Of a stretch of 64,000 nt of DNA, positions 10,365-21,459 are shown piece after piece. The notes under the pieces were generated by a model that saw only the letters and a list, made by a program, of their open reading frames with translations, had not been told where the DNA came from and did not search any database. The translations under genes were made by a program, and so were the position numbers. The DNA is taken from positions 10,197,055 to 10,261,054 of the forward strand of contig OW804094.1 of NCBI GenBank assembly GCA_942159475.1, in the 5' to 3' direction. Position 1 is the first letter of the stretch; the number at the start of each line of letters is the position of its first letter. This DNA comes from Sthenelais limicola. Its lineage: Eukaryota; Annelida; Polychaeta; Phyllodocida; Sigalionidae.

Positions 10365-12242
10365 TCAGGGGGCGGCATTGTCATTAGAGTTGGGTAATAC
10401 AACCGGTTTTAAGATAGGACGAGCGGGTGTTGAAAACTCCTTGGGCGTGAACATGGTTCTCGACCTACTTAGAATCTCGTCAAAAACAACAGTACTCGCA
10501 TTGGGATCACGCTCGTACTTTCTCCTTGTTGTATTAAGAGAGTGGTATGCAGCTGTAGTCGAAGAATCATTTGAGTCGACACTAGAGTCAATATCCACTT
10601 CAATGTCCGTCTCAGTACGGTCTATTTCTGCTTGAGCGTTCAGTACTTTGAATTGATTATGTGTCACTGTTGTAGGTGCGGCATTTCGGTGTACATCAAC
10701 ACCACTACCCGAGGCTACAGCAACTGTCTTCTTCTTCTCTGCTTTTGACGCCCTCATGGATTCACGCCTCTGTCTTCTTGATAGCTTGGAGGATTCGCAA
10801 AGGGTAGAGATGGTACCATTAGCACGAGCCTGAGACAACTTAGTACGTGTGGACATCAGAATGGAGCCTAGATGGTTCATACCTTTCCATTCTCCACTAT
10901 GCAACGCTGGATCTCCTAGGTGGGCTCCCGCGCCCCAGAAGGTATTGTTCGTCGCCTCTATTAGTTTGCATTCACCAGTCTTAAGCAATTTGTCAGTTAA
11001 GAACTTATTCTGACAGAATTTAGCTTCAACTAGTAATGTCATAACATCGATTTCTCTGGCTTTCCAATCGTTTGATCGTTCTACTCGGTCTGACAATGCC
11101 TTGCATTCTCTTGGGTCGGAGTTGTGGAGAATGTTCGTAGCAGCCTCCGATTTACCGTGTGACATAGCCTTCTGGTGGCCATAGGCCTGCTCAACTGAGT
11201 CGTAGAGATAGCGATTGTGTTCGAATCTGGCGGAAAAAAAGTTGCTTAAGTACGCGTATTCTGATTGAAACGCTAAACCGTTCTTTACTTTTACAATTTT
11301 CACTTGCTCAGGCTTATATTCCTCTTTCAGACACTGAAGCTGCTGCTGGCTGTATGTGATGCCATTTACTAGAACCCTGTCACCTCTAGGGGCCGTCGAC
11401 GCCGAATCAGCTCCACGTTCGATAGCGTTTTTGGCGACAAAACGCATGAGTGATCGTCTCTGCTTTATGTCAGCTGCGCAATGTTCATGGCAGAACATCC
11501 TTTGACGATTGGGCCAGGTATTTAGTGCGAATTTCATGTTGTCTTTAAATGGTGTTTTCAGCCCTATAATATAATCACGCGCTCTTTTACTATAGAGCCT
11601 GATTACTAAGGGTCTAGGTGCATGGCCTCCTCCACTTCTTGTTTCGCGGTAAGCAATATCGACTAGATCCTCATTTGTGTCTAGAAGAGTGGCGATAAGG
11701 GCTTTAGCTAAGTCATAAGCAGAAATATCCTTATCCTCGTGCACATGCTGGATCACTAGGTACAACTCTCTTGACTGTTGCTTTACTACGTCTATTTCCT
11801 GCTTCTGCGATAGTAGAGACGTCTTGTTATATTGTGTCTGACGTTCGGTAGCTTCAATATTTTTTTCCACTAATTCAAACTTTGTCTCGGTAGACACTTT
11901 TAATTTTGCTATTTCAGTTTCAAGAACATCTTGCTTCTTAGAATATTTGTCCAACTTTTCAATGAGTGTGGCTATCTGACGTTTGTCATTTTTATTTTCA
12001 GAGATTATACTGTCAATTACCTTTTGCCTCTCGACGCGAGATTCCTCAGAGGCGTTTGCGGCTGAGAATAATTTCCTCAAGTCGTTGTCCCAGACGTTTC
12101 CCTGCACTGCTATCTCTTTCAAGAAAACGTTACACTCGCAATGAGACCCTACAGCAACTCTGGTTTTAGCAGCATTGTCGTCTACAAGAGGCGATGTGGC
12201 AGATCTCTTTCTACTACCATCTTCAGGAGGAGAATCAGCCAT
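10365..12242 (-). CDS. LINE ORF1 protein: coiled coil, RRM-like region and C-terminal NADAR domain
   Basis: The 625-residue protein starts at MADSPPEDGS; the open frame extends 51 codons further upstream but that part looks like untranslated leader. Residues 1-35 are polar and disordered. Residues 60-160 are Lys/Glu-rich heptad-like coiled coil, and 160-290 resemble the RNA-binding region of L1-type ORF1 proteins (pattern PRPLVIRLYSKRARDYI). Residues 320-470 match the NADAR/YbiA family: YLSNFF (331-336), the conserved Glu in SVEQAYGHQKA (E351), EAKFCQN, FWG (435-437) and NHLGSILMSTR (456-466). Known NADAR enzymes cleave N-glycosidic bonds, in riboflavin intermediates or in removing ADP-ribose from nucleic acid. 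Residue 433 is Asn where bacterial members usually have Asp just before the aromatic-Trp-Gly motif, so activity is uncertain. A basic segment (488-506) and a low-complexity tail follow. No internal stop is present. The domain call is confident; the role in retrotransposition is inference. Confidence 0.85.
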   Translation of the reverse strand: MADSPPEDGSRKRSATSPLVDDNAAKTRVAVGSHCECNVFLKEIAVQGNVWDNDLRKLFSAANASEESRVERQKVIDSIISENKNDKRQIATLIEKLDKYSKKQDVLETEIAKLKVSTETKFELVEKNIEATERQTQYNKTSLLSQKQEIDVVKQQSRELYLVIQHVHEDKDISAYDLAKALIATLLDTNEDLVDIAYRETRSGGGHAPRPLVIRLYSKRARDYIIGLKTPFKDNMKFALNTWPNRQRMFCHEHCAADIKQRRSLMRFVAKNAIERGADSASTAPRGDRVLVNGITYSQQQLQCLKEEYKPEQVKIVKVKNGLAFQSEYAYLSNFFSARFEHNRYLYDSVEQAYGHQKAMSHGKSEAATNILHNSDPRECKALSDRVERSNDWKAREIDVMTLLVEAKFCQNKFLTDKLLKTGECKLIEATNNTFWGAGAHLGDPALHSGEWKGMNHLGSILMSTRTKLSQARANGTISTLCESSKLSRRQRRESMRASKAEKKKTVAVASGSGVDVHRNAAPTTVTHNQFKVLNAQAEIDRTETDIEVDIDSSVDSNDSSTTAAYHSLNTTRRKYERDPNASTVVFDEILSRSRTMFTPKEFSTPARPILKPVVLPNSNDNAAP

Positions 12243-12400
12243 CGTGACACAGGATTTTACCACACTGACAGTCTGACAGATGTATGCTTCACTGTGACAG
12301 TGAGTGTTCAAACACAAACAATGGCGCGGATGTGTACTATCAACCCAATATCGCTCATGCAAGTACAACACTTTGAGTTTTAGGATAAATCGCACGTAAA

Positions 12401-12776
12401 TTTACCTAAAAAGTGATTAGCATAAGTCCTTGGGCTGTTATATCGACGTAATCCGTGTAGAAATAGTTTCTGTATTAGCGATCACCATATATTGCCTGGT
12501 TTTAGTGGAGCTCGTATGAATGAACTTCCGACATCGTTCGGATTTCGCGCCACATTTCGCGCCTTAATGAGGCTTCGCATGGGAATTGAAGATCAGGTTT
12601 TTAAATATATTTATCTAAATAATAAGTATATTTATCTTTTAGTTGTTCTCAAATTTAAAAAAAAATCTCTTTTTGGAATTCAATAGAGCACCTAGCAACT
12701 AGTTATCCCCTTAAATATAGGCATGTTTTATACACGATATAGTAGCACAGATAATGTATTCTCTCAGCTTACAAAT
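12401..12776. other. No gene seen
   Basis: Includes the uncertain 5' boundary of the NADAR LINE; no repeat recognised. Confidence 0.5.
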
Positions 12777-13011
12777 GGGTCAGATTTTCAGAAAATTTAC
12801 AATTCACCTTCACCCATCCTCTCAAATAACCCAAATTTCAGACGAAAATAAAGTTCAAAATACAGTTCAACCTAACCAAACAGATTGCTAGAATCAATGC
12901 AATGCCGAATATACACAGATTTACCTAGTATTGGCCAAATTGCAGCCTAATTTGGCAGAATTTACTAAATGTGTACAGCTGCCAATTGTACATTTTCTGA
13001 AAATCTCGCCC
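12777..13011. mobile_element. MITE-A, full copy
   Basis: 235 bp with exact target duplication AAAT. Confidence 0.9.
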
Positions 13012-13187
13012 AAATATAGGTTTGCAGTACCACGTACAGCGCACAAGTTGTACGTTATATATAACAGCTGGTCGGTGCGTGGTTACATTCATATAACCAT
13101 GTCGAATAGTTTACAATAGCTAACTGCTTTCAGTAAAATACCCAGGCCTGTCTGGGCTTTGATTGGTCCTGCGGGAGCAATATATGT

Positions 13188-13769
13188 GTGATGTGTTGCA
13201 GGAAAATGAGTCACAAGTCGTAAAAAATTGATTTTGAGATATCACCATATTTGAAGATAGATGAGATCAAGCTGATTCCAATGATAGTGAACAGTAGGAC
13301 AACTAATAAGTTGTTGTTGAATTACAAACCAGTACAATAACTAAATATACTCCGTATATGGGTCAGATTTTTAGAAAATGTACAATTCGCCTTCACCAAT
13401 CCTCTCAAATAACTCAAATTTAAGCCAGAAATCAGGTTCAAAATGCAGTTTAACATAACAGAACGGATACTTTAAATCAATGCGATACAACATATACTCA
13501 GATATACCCGGTATTCTTCATTTGTCAGCCTAATTTAGCAGAATTTCCGAAATGTGCCAATTGTACATTTTCTGAAAATCTGACTCATATAGGATGACCT
13601 CCAAAACGCAAGGATATATTCAGTACAATGTCCTGCAATTTGGATTCATATGACTAACAGTGCTAAACCCTCCAAGAATCAGAACATTCCAATAAAGCGA
13701 TCTTTTAAATATATCACTTTGAAAATATCATTTTTGCGACTTGTGACTCATTTTCCTGAAACCCATCAC
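13188..13769. mobile_element. MITE-B, interrupted by MITE-A
   Basis: Both ends are present (GTGATGTGTTGCAGG, CCTGAAACCCATCAC). MITE-A at 13360-13586 is nested in it. Confidence 0.85.
13360..13586. mobile_element. MITE-A nested in MITE-B
   Basis: Target duplication ATAT; the flanking MITE-B sequence resumes with AGGATGACCTCC. Confidence 0.9.
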
Positions 13770-13917
13770 AAATAATTGATTTCTTTTGACTAAAGACGTT
13801 TTAGCCCTGTATTAAGGATTGCCTATGAAAATTTAATTAGTTTTAATTGTTGTCTACGCTACTTGGACAGAGCAAGATCTTATCTCGCTGATTGGTGTCT
13901 AGTTACGAATAGGGCAG

Positions 13918-14135
13918 TTTGCATGGCCCACTGCGCATGTCTATTACAGTGTATGCTGTGATGGATTTAATTCAAATGTGACATACAAATATTTAGCCAC
14001 ATTTTCAGCAAGGGGAGTCAAAGTATTTTCCCCAATATCTTTCTCTTCCGTAGCGCTAGCTTTTACTCGAACACACAACCCCCATAATTCCATGCGAATA
14101 CCGATTTAAGATGGCGTACATGCACCTCCCCTATT
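13918..14135. mobile_element. MITE-D, internally deleted
   Basis: Both tips are present (GAATAGGGCAGTTTGCATG, CTCCCCTATT); the interior is shortened. Confidence 0.75.
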
Positions 14136-14578
14136 GTCGCCAAACATCAGGACTCCGTCACAGATCAATTAGGGCAATAATATGTTATTGTGAATTCAAA
14201 TCTTCGCTTTAGTATCAGATTCAATTATAGTTTGGCGCCCGATTCCTTAACAGGGAAGGGGGAAGGAGGAAGAGGGAAGGGGGGAAAGGCTATATGGTTT
14301 GGTGATTTAAGTGTCATTAAACGTCGGCTACCCGATCTCTTTATGATATGTGGTAAAAGAAATACAGAGAATTAAAGCTAAAACAGGAGGAACTTTCCCC
14401 CAAATCGGTCGAGGGAGGCGAGCCGACCCATGGTCCAGCTGTTTTTTTATGAGGATGTTTTAACAGGGGCTAATGGTATTCCTTCTTCCACATCAACATC
14501 AGAGAGAAATCACTGTTGTTTAATTATCCTGTCATAAACTATATCTGCTAGTGAACTTGTTGGTACAGAAGTTACATT

Positions 14579-14793
14579 CAGTCTAGGCCCAAACCTCTCA
14601 GATCAGATAATAATGGAATGTTAGTGATTGGACGCCTACTGCGCTAATTTATTTTCTGACCCAGGGGTAGGCATCCTAATGAGCTTGTAATGGTATTTTG
14701 CGATCCTAATGTGATTCTAATGACATTTTGCTGTTTGGAGTGAGAGGCTTTCCCTCAGTTTGAAGGGACTCTCTCAACTCTGAGCCTAGACTG
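14579..14793. mobile_element. MITE-C, full copy
   Basis: Ends CAGTCTAGGCCCAAAC and GAGCCTAGACTG; contains GATTGGACGCCTACTGCGC and two copies of ATGNNATTNTAATG. Confidence 0.8.
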
Positions 14794-14983
14794 AATCATC
14801 TAATTACCTGCAGGTAGAGACTTGTTATTGTTGATATTGGCTTTACTCATTTATCTAAGATTTTCAGTTCATTCATTCTTCTATTAAAACTTAATCCTCC
14901 TACTCTCCTGCCCACCAGAGGCACATCGGGGGTTCTATAATGGGATTTCATCCCTGGTTCAATCATGACAGTTTCTTGAATAT

Positions 14984-15392
14984 GTGATGTGTTTCAGGAA
15001 AATGAGTCATAAGTCGCAAAATTGATATTTTACAAAGTGTTTTTTTCACATAATTGGAATGTTCTGATTTTTGAGGAGTTTATTACTTATAGCTATATCA
15101 ATTAATGTATCAAATTTCAGGACAATCTATGTAATATATCCTTTCGTTTTAAAGGTCCTCATATGGATAACATTTAGTTACTTTACTGTTTATTGACCCC
15201 CAAAAATATTGGAAACTTTTTTTTTCAAAAACGAAAATATCAAACTTAAAATCGAGAAATACTTATTAGATTAATTAGATTATTAGACTTTTTACTATCA
15301 TTGGAATCGGCTTGATCTCATCTTTTCAAATATGATAGTATCTCAAAATCTATTTTTTGCGACTTATGACTCATTTTCCTGAAACATATCAC
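14984..15392. mobile_element. MITE-B, full copy
   Basis: A 409-bp reference copy, with inverted ends of about 38 bp (GTGATGTGTTTCAGGAAAAT...) and target duplication ATAT. No coding capacity; the interior is AT-rich. Confidence 0.85.
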
Positions 15393-16070
15393 ATATGATT
15401 CTTGAAGTGTTTTGATCATTTACTTATCAATCATGATTTCCCCCAAGCTGCACATATATCGACGGAGGTTCGGTGACTAACAATGTCACCAACCCTTTAT
15501 TTGACGTATCAGGGAATGACTATAATGAACGATTCAGGTAATGTTAGGTCTCACCGAGGGATAATTATGATATCGAGAAAACAAATATTTGTAAACAATT
15601 GCACAAGGTAATTTCTCCATTTAAAAAAGGTAGTTTTGATATAAAAATGGAATTATAACTTGTGACTGTTCTGAAAATCACTCATGATGATACACACATT
15701 TACGCTCCTTGTGTGTCTGATACGCTGTTTCAGAACAACCACTCGGCGCATTCCATCTAATTTTTCAGTCATGACTTATCACTTCTTTGGTACTGCAAGC
15801 TACATAATTATCATGAAGTTTTCGAATGTAAACATTGCAGCTCATACAATACACATTGTAAATGTTTCCTTTCATACTATTACATAGAACATGTTGAAAA
15901 ACTGTTGTATGTGTAAAACTTCTTAATGCTGCAAATTTATTTATGACCAAACAATACATCAGCGATTTACTGAGAAGTAACGTGGCAGTGGAGCCCAGGC
16001 TTAAGGCAAGGTCAAAAGCTAGCATTGAATGATTATTCACTTTACACATGCACCTGTCTAGTAATAACAG

Positions 16071-16356
16071 GTTAACTAACGAGTTGGTTGGAGGAGCATG
16101 AATATTGCACGAGTTGCGTAGCAACGAGTGCAATATTCTAAGCAACTGAAACCAACGAGTTAGTTAACAGATTTATTATACGCGCTTTAAATCATGAAAA
16201 TAGAAAAAAATTGAGTCATAAATTTGAATTTTACCGTAATCTTGTAAGAAAAACAGATTGGTTGCCATGACAGCCCCATGTAAATCACTAGTGAAATACG
16301 CACTATGCGTAAATCACTCTAGATACGTTGTTTTCAGAGCAATGCGTGTATAATAA
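16071..16356. mobile_element. HP-2 element, full
   Basis: Hairpin 16071-16168 with ends GTTAACTAACGAGTTGG / CCAACGAGTTAGTTAAC, apex TTGCGTAGCAA. The core 16173-16356 has inverted tips TTATTATACGC / GCGTGTATAATAA. Confidence 0.75.
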
Positions 16357-16656
16357 TAACAGATATATTTTTAACAAATGAAATCTAAATTTAATTGGGA
16401 CTTATCACAATTTTTGTTTCGTGATTTTTATCACTATGAAATAATTGTGGACATAAACAAGTAGTCTTTGGCAATCAAGTGGGATCTGCCTGGATCTAGT
16501 TGGATCCGGAATAAGGTGAAGGTTAGTGCCAAGATGTCAAAACATTTGTGAGTATTGTTGGCATATGTGGAAGCGGGACATAATTGTATAACAAATGATT
16601 ATGTGTAAGAACCTGGGCATATCTTTGTACGAATGAATTCATATTGTGTAATAAAT

Positions 16657-16891
16657 GGGTCATATTTTCAGAAAATGTACAATTCACCTTCACCAATCCA
16701 CTCAAATAACCCGAATTTCAGAGGAAAATAAAGTTCAAAATACAGTTCAACCTAACCAAACAGATTGCTAGAATCAATGCAATGCCAAATATGCTTGAAT
16801 TTACCTTGTATTGGCCAAATTGCAGCCTAATTTAGCAGAATTTACTCAATGTGTACAGCTGCCGATTGTACATTTTCTGAAAATATGACCC
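16657..16891. mobile_element. MITE-A flanked by a 54-bp direct repeat
   Basis: Full copy. Positions 16603-16656 and 16894-16947 are the same sequence with two mismatches. Confidence 0.9.
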
Positions 16892-17012
16892 ACGTGTAAG
16901 AACCTTGGCATATCTTTGTCCGAATGAATTCATATTGTGTAATAAATAAACCAGATCAAATACACTCCTTTTGTCCCGTTTACCGCTAGATTACCCATCT
17001 GTACTAACTCAT

Positions 17013-17247
17013 GGGTCAGATCGCCAGATAATGTAAAATAGGTTGCTCTATACATTTAGTAAATTCTGCTAAATTAGACTGGAAAATGATAATCACTAGA
17101 TAAATCCGAGTATATTTGGTATTGCCTTGACTCGAAAAACCTGTTTGGTTGTGTTGAACTGTATTTTGAACCTTATTTTTGTCTTGAATATGGTTTATTT
17201 GAGAGGATTGGTGAAGTGGAATTGTACATTTTCAGATGACCTGACCC
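17013..17247. mobile_element. MITE-A, full copy
   Basis: Exact target duplication TCAT. Confidence 0.9.
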
Positions 17248-17769
17248 TCATATTGTATGATTGCTTTTTTCATTTTTTCCCCTCTAAGGTATTGCACCAG
17301 GTAGAGACATTTTTGTTCATGATATTGTATGATTGTTAAAACTAGTGCTAATTCTTCCTGAAGGAATGTTTTGTCCCCCCCCCCCCCCCTATTTTATTTT
17401 ATTAAGATTGTGTACGGTACTGTTCTAATCCCTGACTGATTAAATAAAAAATTGATGAAAGTATTTTGAATATAAAATTGACTAACTTTAAAATCTTATA
17501 ATACAGAATAAAGTTCTGGTAAGTTGTAAATATTCTTTACTTTCCAAGATAATGATATATTGTGTAGTACCACATGATTAGCTGAAAACTAGGCAGGAGG
17601 ATGGTAATTTGTTTTTTTATAATTCTTTTTAGGAAATCACCTCCCAGGAACTAAAAAAAAAATGTCTATTCATGACAATAGCTGTTTTAAACAAGGGAAA
17701 TGTGCTTTTTGACAGTTCCGGGTTAGGAAAACCTGTTTTCCTGCTTTTATTAGCTTTTTTTTTGTTAAG

Positions 17770-17937
17770 GATAAAAATAGGATTCAAATCACAGTTTAAC
17801 ATAACCCAACAGATTGTCTGTATCAAGGCAATGCGAAATATACTCAGATATACCTGGTCATTTCTCAGCCATATTTAGCAGAATTACTAAATTATGTGTC
17901 GAGCTGCCAATTGTAATTTTTGGACGATATGAGCCAT
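17770..17937. mobile_element. MITE-A, degraded right part
   Basis: Interior (CAGTTTAACATAACCCAACA) and an eroded right end are recognisable. Confidence 0.6.
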
Positions 17938-17994
17938 ATGTATGTCCCTGTAGCTTTTGATGCATTTAACATTTAGGATAACTTTCCTAGACAT

Positions 17995-18229
17995 GGCTCA
18001 GATTTTCAGAAAATGTACAATTCACCTTCACCAATCCTCTCAAAGAACCCAAATTCAACTGAAAAGTGACGTTCAAAATGCAGTTTAACACAATGAAAGT
18101 GATATTTTTAATCAACACAATACCAAAGATACTCTGATATACAAATTATCTACAATTTTTCTGTCTAATTTAACAGAAGTAACCAAATTTGTAGATCTGC
18201 CAATTGGACATTTTCCGAAAATCTGACCC
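17995..18229. mobile_element. MITE-A, full copy
   Basis: Exact target duplication ACAT. Confidence 0.9.
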
Positions 18230-18554
18230 ACATGCTAATTAAGTGGGGAATTAATTAATTAAGTGGGGAACCTTAAATGAATCTTCTGACATAAATCATG
18301 TCTTTCTGGGAGGCAAATACACCGGTTGGTAATCAGCGCGACCCATCCAGGCTAATTAAACCCTTTACTGTAATTATACCCCTTATTTAGGGTTCAGCTA
18401 ACTAGGGTTTGTTAATGTTCAGCTCGTGGTGAGAGATTAATTACACTTTAATAAACGCATGTGGCTGAGCCTGGCACGTCGCCACAGGGAATAAAGCAGG
18501 AGGATTAATATTATTATATGAGGATCTCAGTGTATTATATATAGTGTTATATAT

Positions 18555-18668
18555 ACATGTATTGCTCTGAAAACAACGTACCAAATATCTAGAGTGAGTT
18601 ACGCATAGTGCGTAGTTCACAAATGATTTATATGTGGGGTTGTTGTAGCAACCAATCTGGGGGTTTTT
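18555..18668. mobile_element. HP-2 core fragment
   Basis: ATTGCTCTGAAAACAACGTA through GTTGTAGCAACCAATCTG; no hairpin. Confidence 0.6.
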
Positions 18669-18861
18669 TTTTTACTAATTGTTAGTTATACTCGAGTTTT
18701 CTTCATTTGATCCATCTCACTAACTCTCATTGCCATGAATATGACTCCACATGGATGTCGTCATGGCATTAAGCAACCATTACTCACCCACTCACTCTTC
18801 ATTTGATCTCCTGAACGTATGCAGGATGGTTTTAGAATGTTTATGGTTAGGGAAGTAAATA

Positions 18862-19074
18862 CAGTCTAGGCTCAAAGCCTCTCAGATCAGATAAGAATGG
18901 TATGTCAGTGATTGGACGTCTACTGCGCTAATGTTTTCTAGCCCAAGAGTAGGCGTCCTAATGGGATTATAATGACATTTTGTGGTCCTAATGGGATTAT
19001 AATGGCATTTTGGAGTTTGGAGCGAGAGGCTTTCCCTCAGTTTGAAGGGACTCTTTCAACTTTGACCTTAGACT
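18862..19074. mobile_element. MITE-C, full copy
   Basis: Same orientation and layout as the copy at 14579. Confidence 0.8.
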
Positions 19075-19285
19075 GAATATATTTTAGAAGTTTTCACAGT
19101 TCTTTTACTACCGCTCCTTCAATTGGGCCATTACTGCAGAGTTTATGTGCTGACCTATAATGTCTAATATTTTACCTTCTAATTTCAAGTGCAAACTAAT
19201 TAAACAAAGTAAAAAACAGCAAACAAAATTCTTTTATTTGGGGCATGTGCCGAGAAAAGAGTCCTTAGAACAACCTGTGACATCA

Positions 19286-19524
19286 GGGTCAGATTTTCAG
19301 AAAATGTACAATAATTATTGACCTTCACCAATCCTCTCAAATAACTCAAATTTAAGAAGAAAATTAGGTTCAAAATACAGTTCAACACAACCAGACAGAT
19401 GTATTGAATGAATACTATTCAAAATAAACTATTATAATAAATAGATACAATTTTTCACTCTAATTTAGCAGGATTTGAGGGATGTGTAGAACTGTAGATT
19501 GTGCATTTTCTGAAAATCTGATCC
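19286..19524. mobile_element. MITE-A, full copy
   Basis: Both ends are present; flanks ATCA and ACCA differ. Confidence 0.85.
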
Positions 19525-19794
19525 ACCAAGAAAGATTGATGGAAAGTAAAGTCAGAGAAATAAGGGCAGCATCCTGATTAGCAACAGAGATGGCGACCAC
19601 CACAATCCACAGGGCCAGAAATGGAGACATGATTGTTTCTAATGTATTTCAAAATATTATTTAAAGATTTAAAGATTTAAAGAAAGTTTTTTTAGCAGCA
19701 AGTAGGAAACGGACATCATTGTCAATTTAAGCCCCTTTTTTTCTAATTGCAAAATCGTATTATGCATGTTTGCTGGGCCTATATGGGTCAGATT

Positions 19795-20023
19795 TTCAGA
19801 AAATGCACAATTGGCAGCTGTACACATTTAGGAAATTTTGCTAAATTAGGCTGAAAAATGATGAATACTGAGTATATCTGAGTATATTTGGTGTCGCATT
19901 AATGTATAGTAAGTATCAGTTCTGTTATGTTAAACTGCATTTTGAAGCTCATTTCTGTCTTAAATGCGAGTTATTTGAGAGGATTGGTGAAGACGAATTG
20001 TACATTTTCTGAAAATCTGACCC
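19795..20023. mobile_element. MITE-A, full copy
   Basis: Opposite orientation to most copies; target duplication ATAT. Confidence 0.9.
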
Positions 20024-20254
20024 ATATATACAAGCTCTGGTATAAACCAATTAAGATGACACAATTAATTATTAGGCAGGGATAATTAAATCGAGCATGT
20101 TTACCCCACTTTCCTAGCATGCTATCAGTCATGCAAAGTGGTACGTTTTACATAACATTTAATCGTCGGAATTTATCCCATGATTAATGTATACAATAAA
20201 TTAGAATTAAACTGGTATATTACTTAAAGTAAGTACGTATATCACCATGTATGT

Positions 20255-20485
20255 GGGTCAGATTTTCAGAAAATGTACAATTGGCAGCTCTACACATTTA
20301 GTAAATTCTGCTAAATTAGGCTGCAATTTGGTCAATACTAGGTAAATTCGAGTATATTTGGCTTTGCATTGATTCTAGCAATGTGGTTAGGTTGAACTGT
20401 ATTTTGAACTTTATTTTCGTCTGAAATTTGAGTTATTTGAGAAGATTAGCGAAGTTGAATTGTACATTTTCTGAAAATCTGACCC
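20255..20485. mobile_element. MITE-A flanked by a 38-bp direct repeat
   Basis: Full copy. 20216-20253 and 20487-20524 match with two mismatches. Confidence 0.9.
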
Positions 20486-20524
20486 ATATATTACTTAAAG
20501 TAAGTACGTATATCACCGTGCATG

Positions 20525-21224
20525 ATGGACTGTATGTGTACCACTATAGTAATTAATGTTAACACTTTAACACATCCCTTTTTTTTATAGTTATACCCCA
20601 AAAAATAAGATATGAATAATGTGTGAGCTAAAATACTGGTGTGATATTTTTCTGGATTTGTCATCATGTAATGATCTAATATTTGCACATGTATTTAGAG
20701 TATTGGAATTGTCTCAATATATATTTATAATTTGCCTATATTTGTAATCAAACGTACGAACCGACTTGTTTATAGGAGTTCACAATGTATGAAATGTTGG
20801 ACTCAATGGGTACCATCGATTGGAGATCCTTATTTATAGCTCATCAATGTAAGGGCGACGCATGAGATATAGCTGCGTTGACAGCTATGCGTATTTTTTC
20901 ATCACTACAATATATTATCTGTTAATTTGTCTAGGCCAATAAAAATATTTAAAAAAAAATAAAATATTTGTATTAGGGTCAGGTCGTCTGAAAATGTATA
21001 ATTAACATAATAAACATGATATAAATTATAATAAACATATATTTTGATATCACTAACGAGAGTTTAGACTAGGTTATCCCTCTTATTATACATGTATGGA
21101 CTCCAGCGCCATGTTTCTCTATTTTCTATACGTTGAATACCTACTGCATATGAATGTTTAGCATTGTAAAAGCTCCGATGGCTGGTATTTTGAATAAAAA
21201 GGATTGTATAAAAAAAATGTTTAT
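20525..21224. other. No gene seen
   Basis: AT-rich; a short MITE-A tip fragment (GTCAGGTCGTCTGAAAATGT) lies near 20980. Confidence 0.5.
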
Positions 21225-21459
21225 GGGTCAGATTTTCAGAACATGTACAATTCGCCTTCACCAATCCTCTCAAATAACCCACATTTTAGACAGAAATGAG
21301 CTTCAAAATGCAGTTTAACATAACAGAACTGATACTATACATCAATGTGATACCAAATATACTCAGACATACCCGGTATTCTTCATTTTTCAGCCTAATT
21401 TTGGAGAATTTCCTAAATGTGTAGAGCTGCCAATTGTACATTTTCTGAAAATCTGACCC
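21225..21459. mobile_element. MITE-A, full copy
   Basis: Both ends are intact; flanks TTAT and ATAT differ. Confidence 0.88.

Larger units (their letters stand above)
8345..12400 (-). mobile_element. Non-LTR retrotransposon (LINE) with a NADAR-domain ORF1, 3'-truncated
   Basis: Two ORFs in the same orientation form this element: ORF1 (10365-12242) and ORF2 (8335-9669), about 700 bases apart. ORF2 carries an apurinic-type endonuclease of the kind found in CR1, L2 and Jockey-like LINEs but stops before the reverse transcriptase, where the sequence changes abruptly into a MITE-A fragment at about 8344. The 5' boundary is uncertain; I place it near 12400 because no other repeat begins until 12777. 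LINE copies are normally truncated at the 5' end, so loss of the 3' half implies a later deletion or recombination. The copy cannot be autonomous. Confidence 0.85.

Noticed and set aside
10330..10635. Plus-strand 101-codon ORF
   Set aside because: Antisense shadow of the LINE ORF1 3' end.
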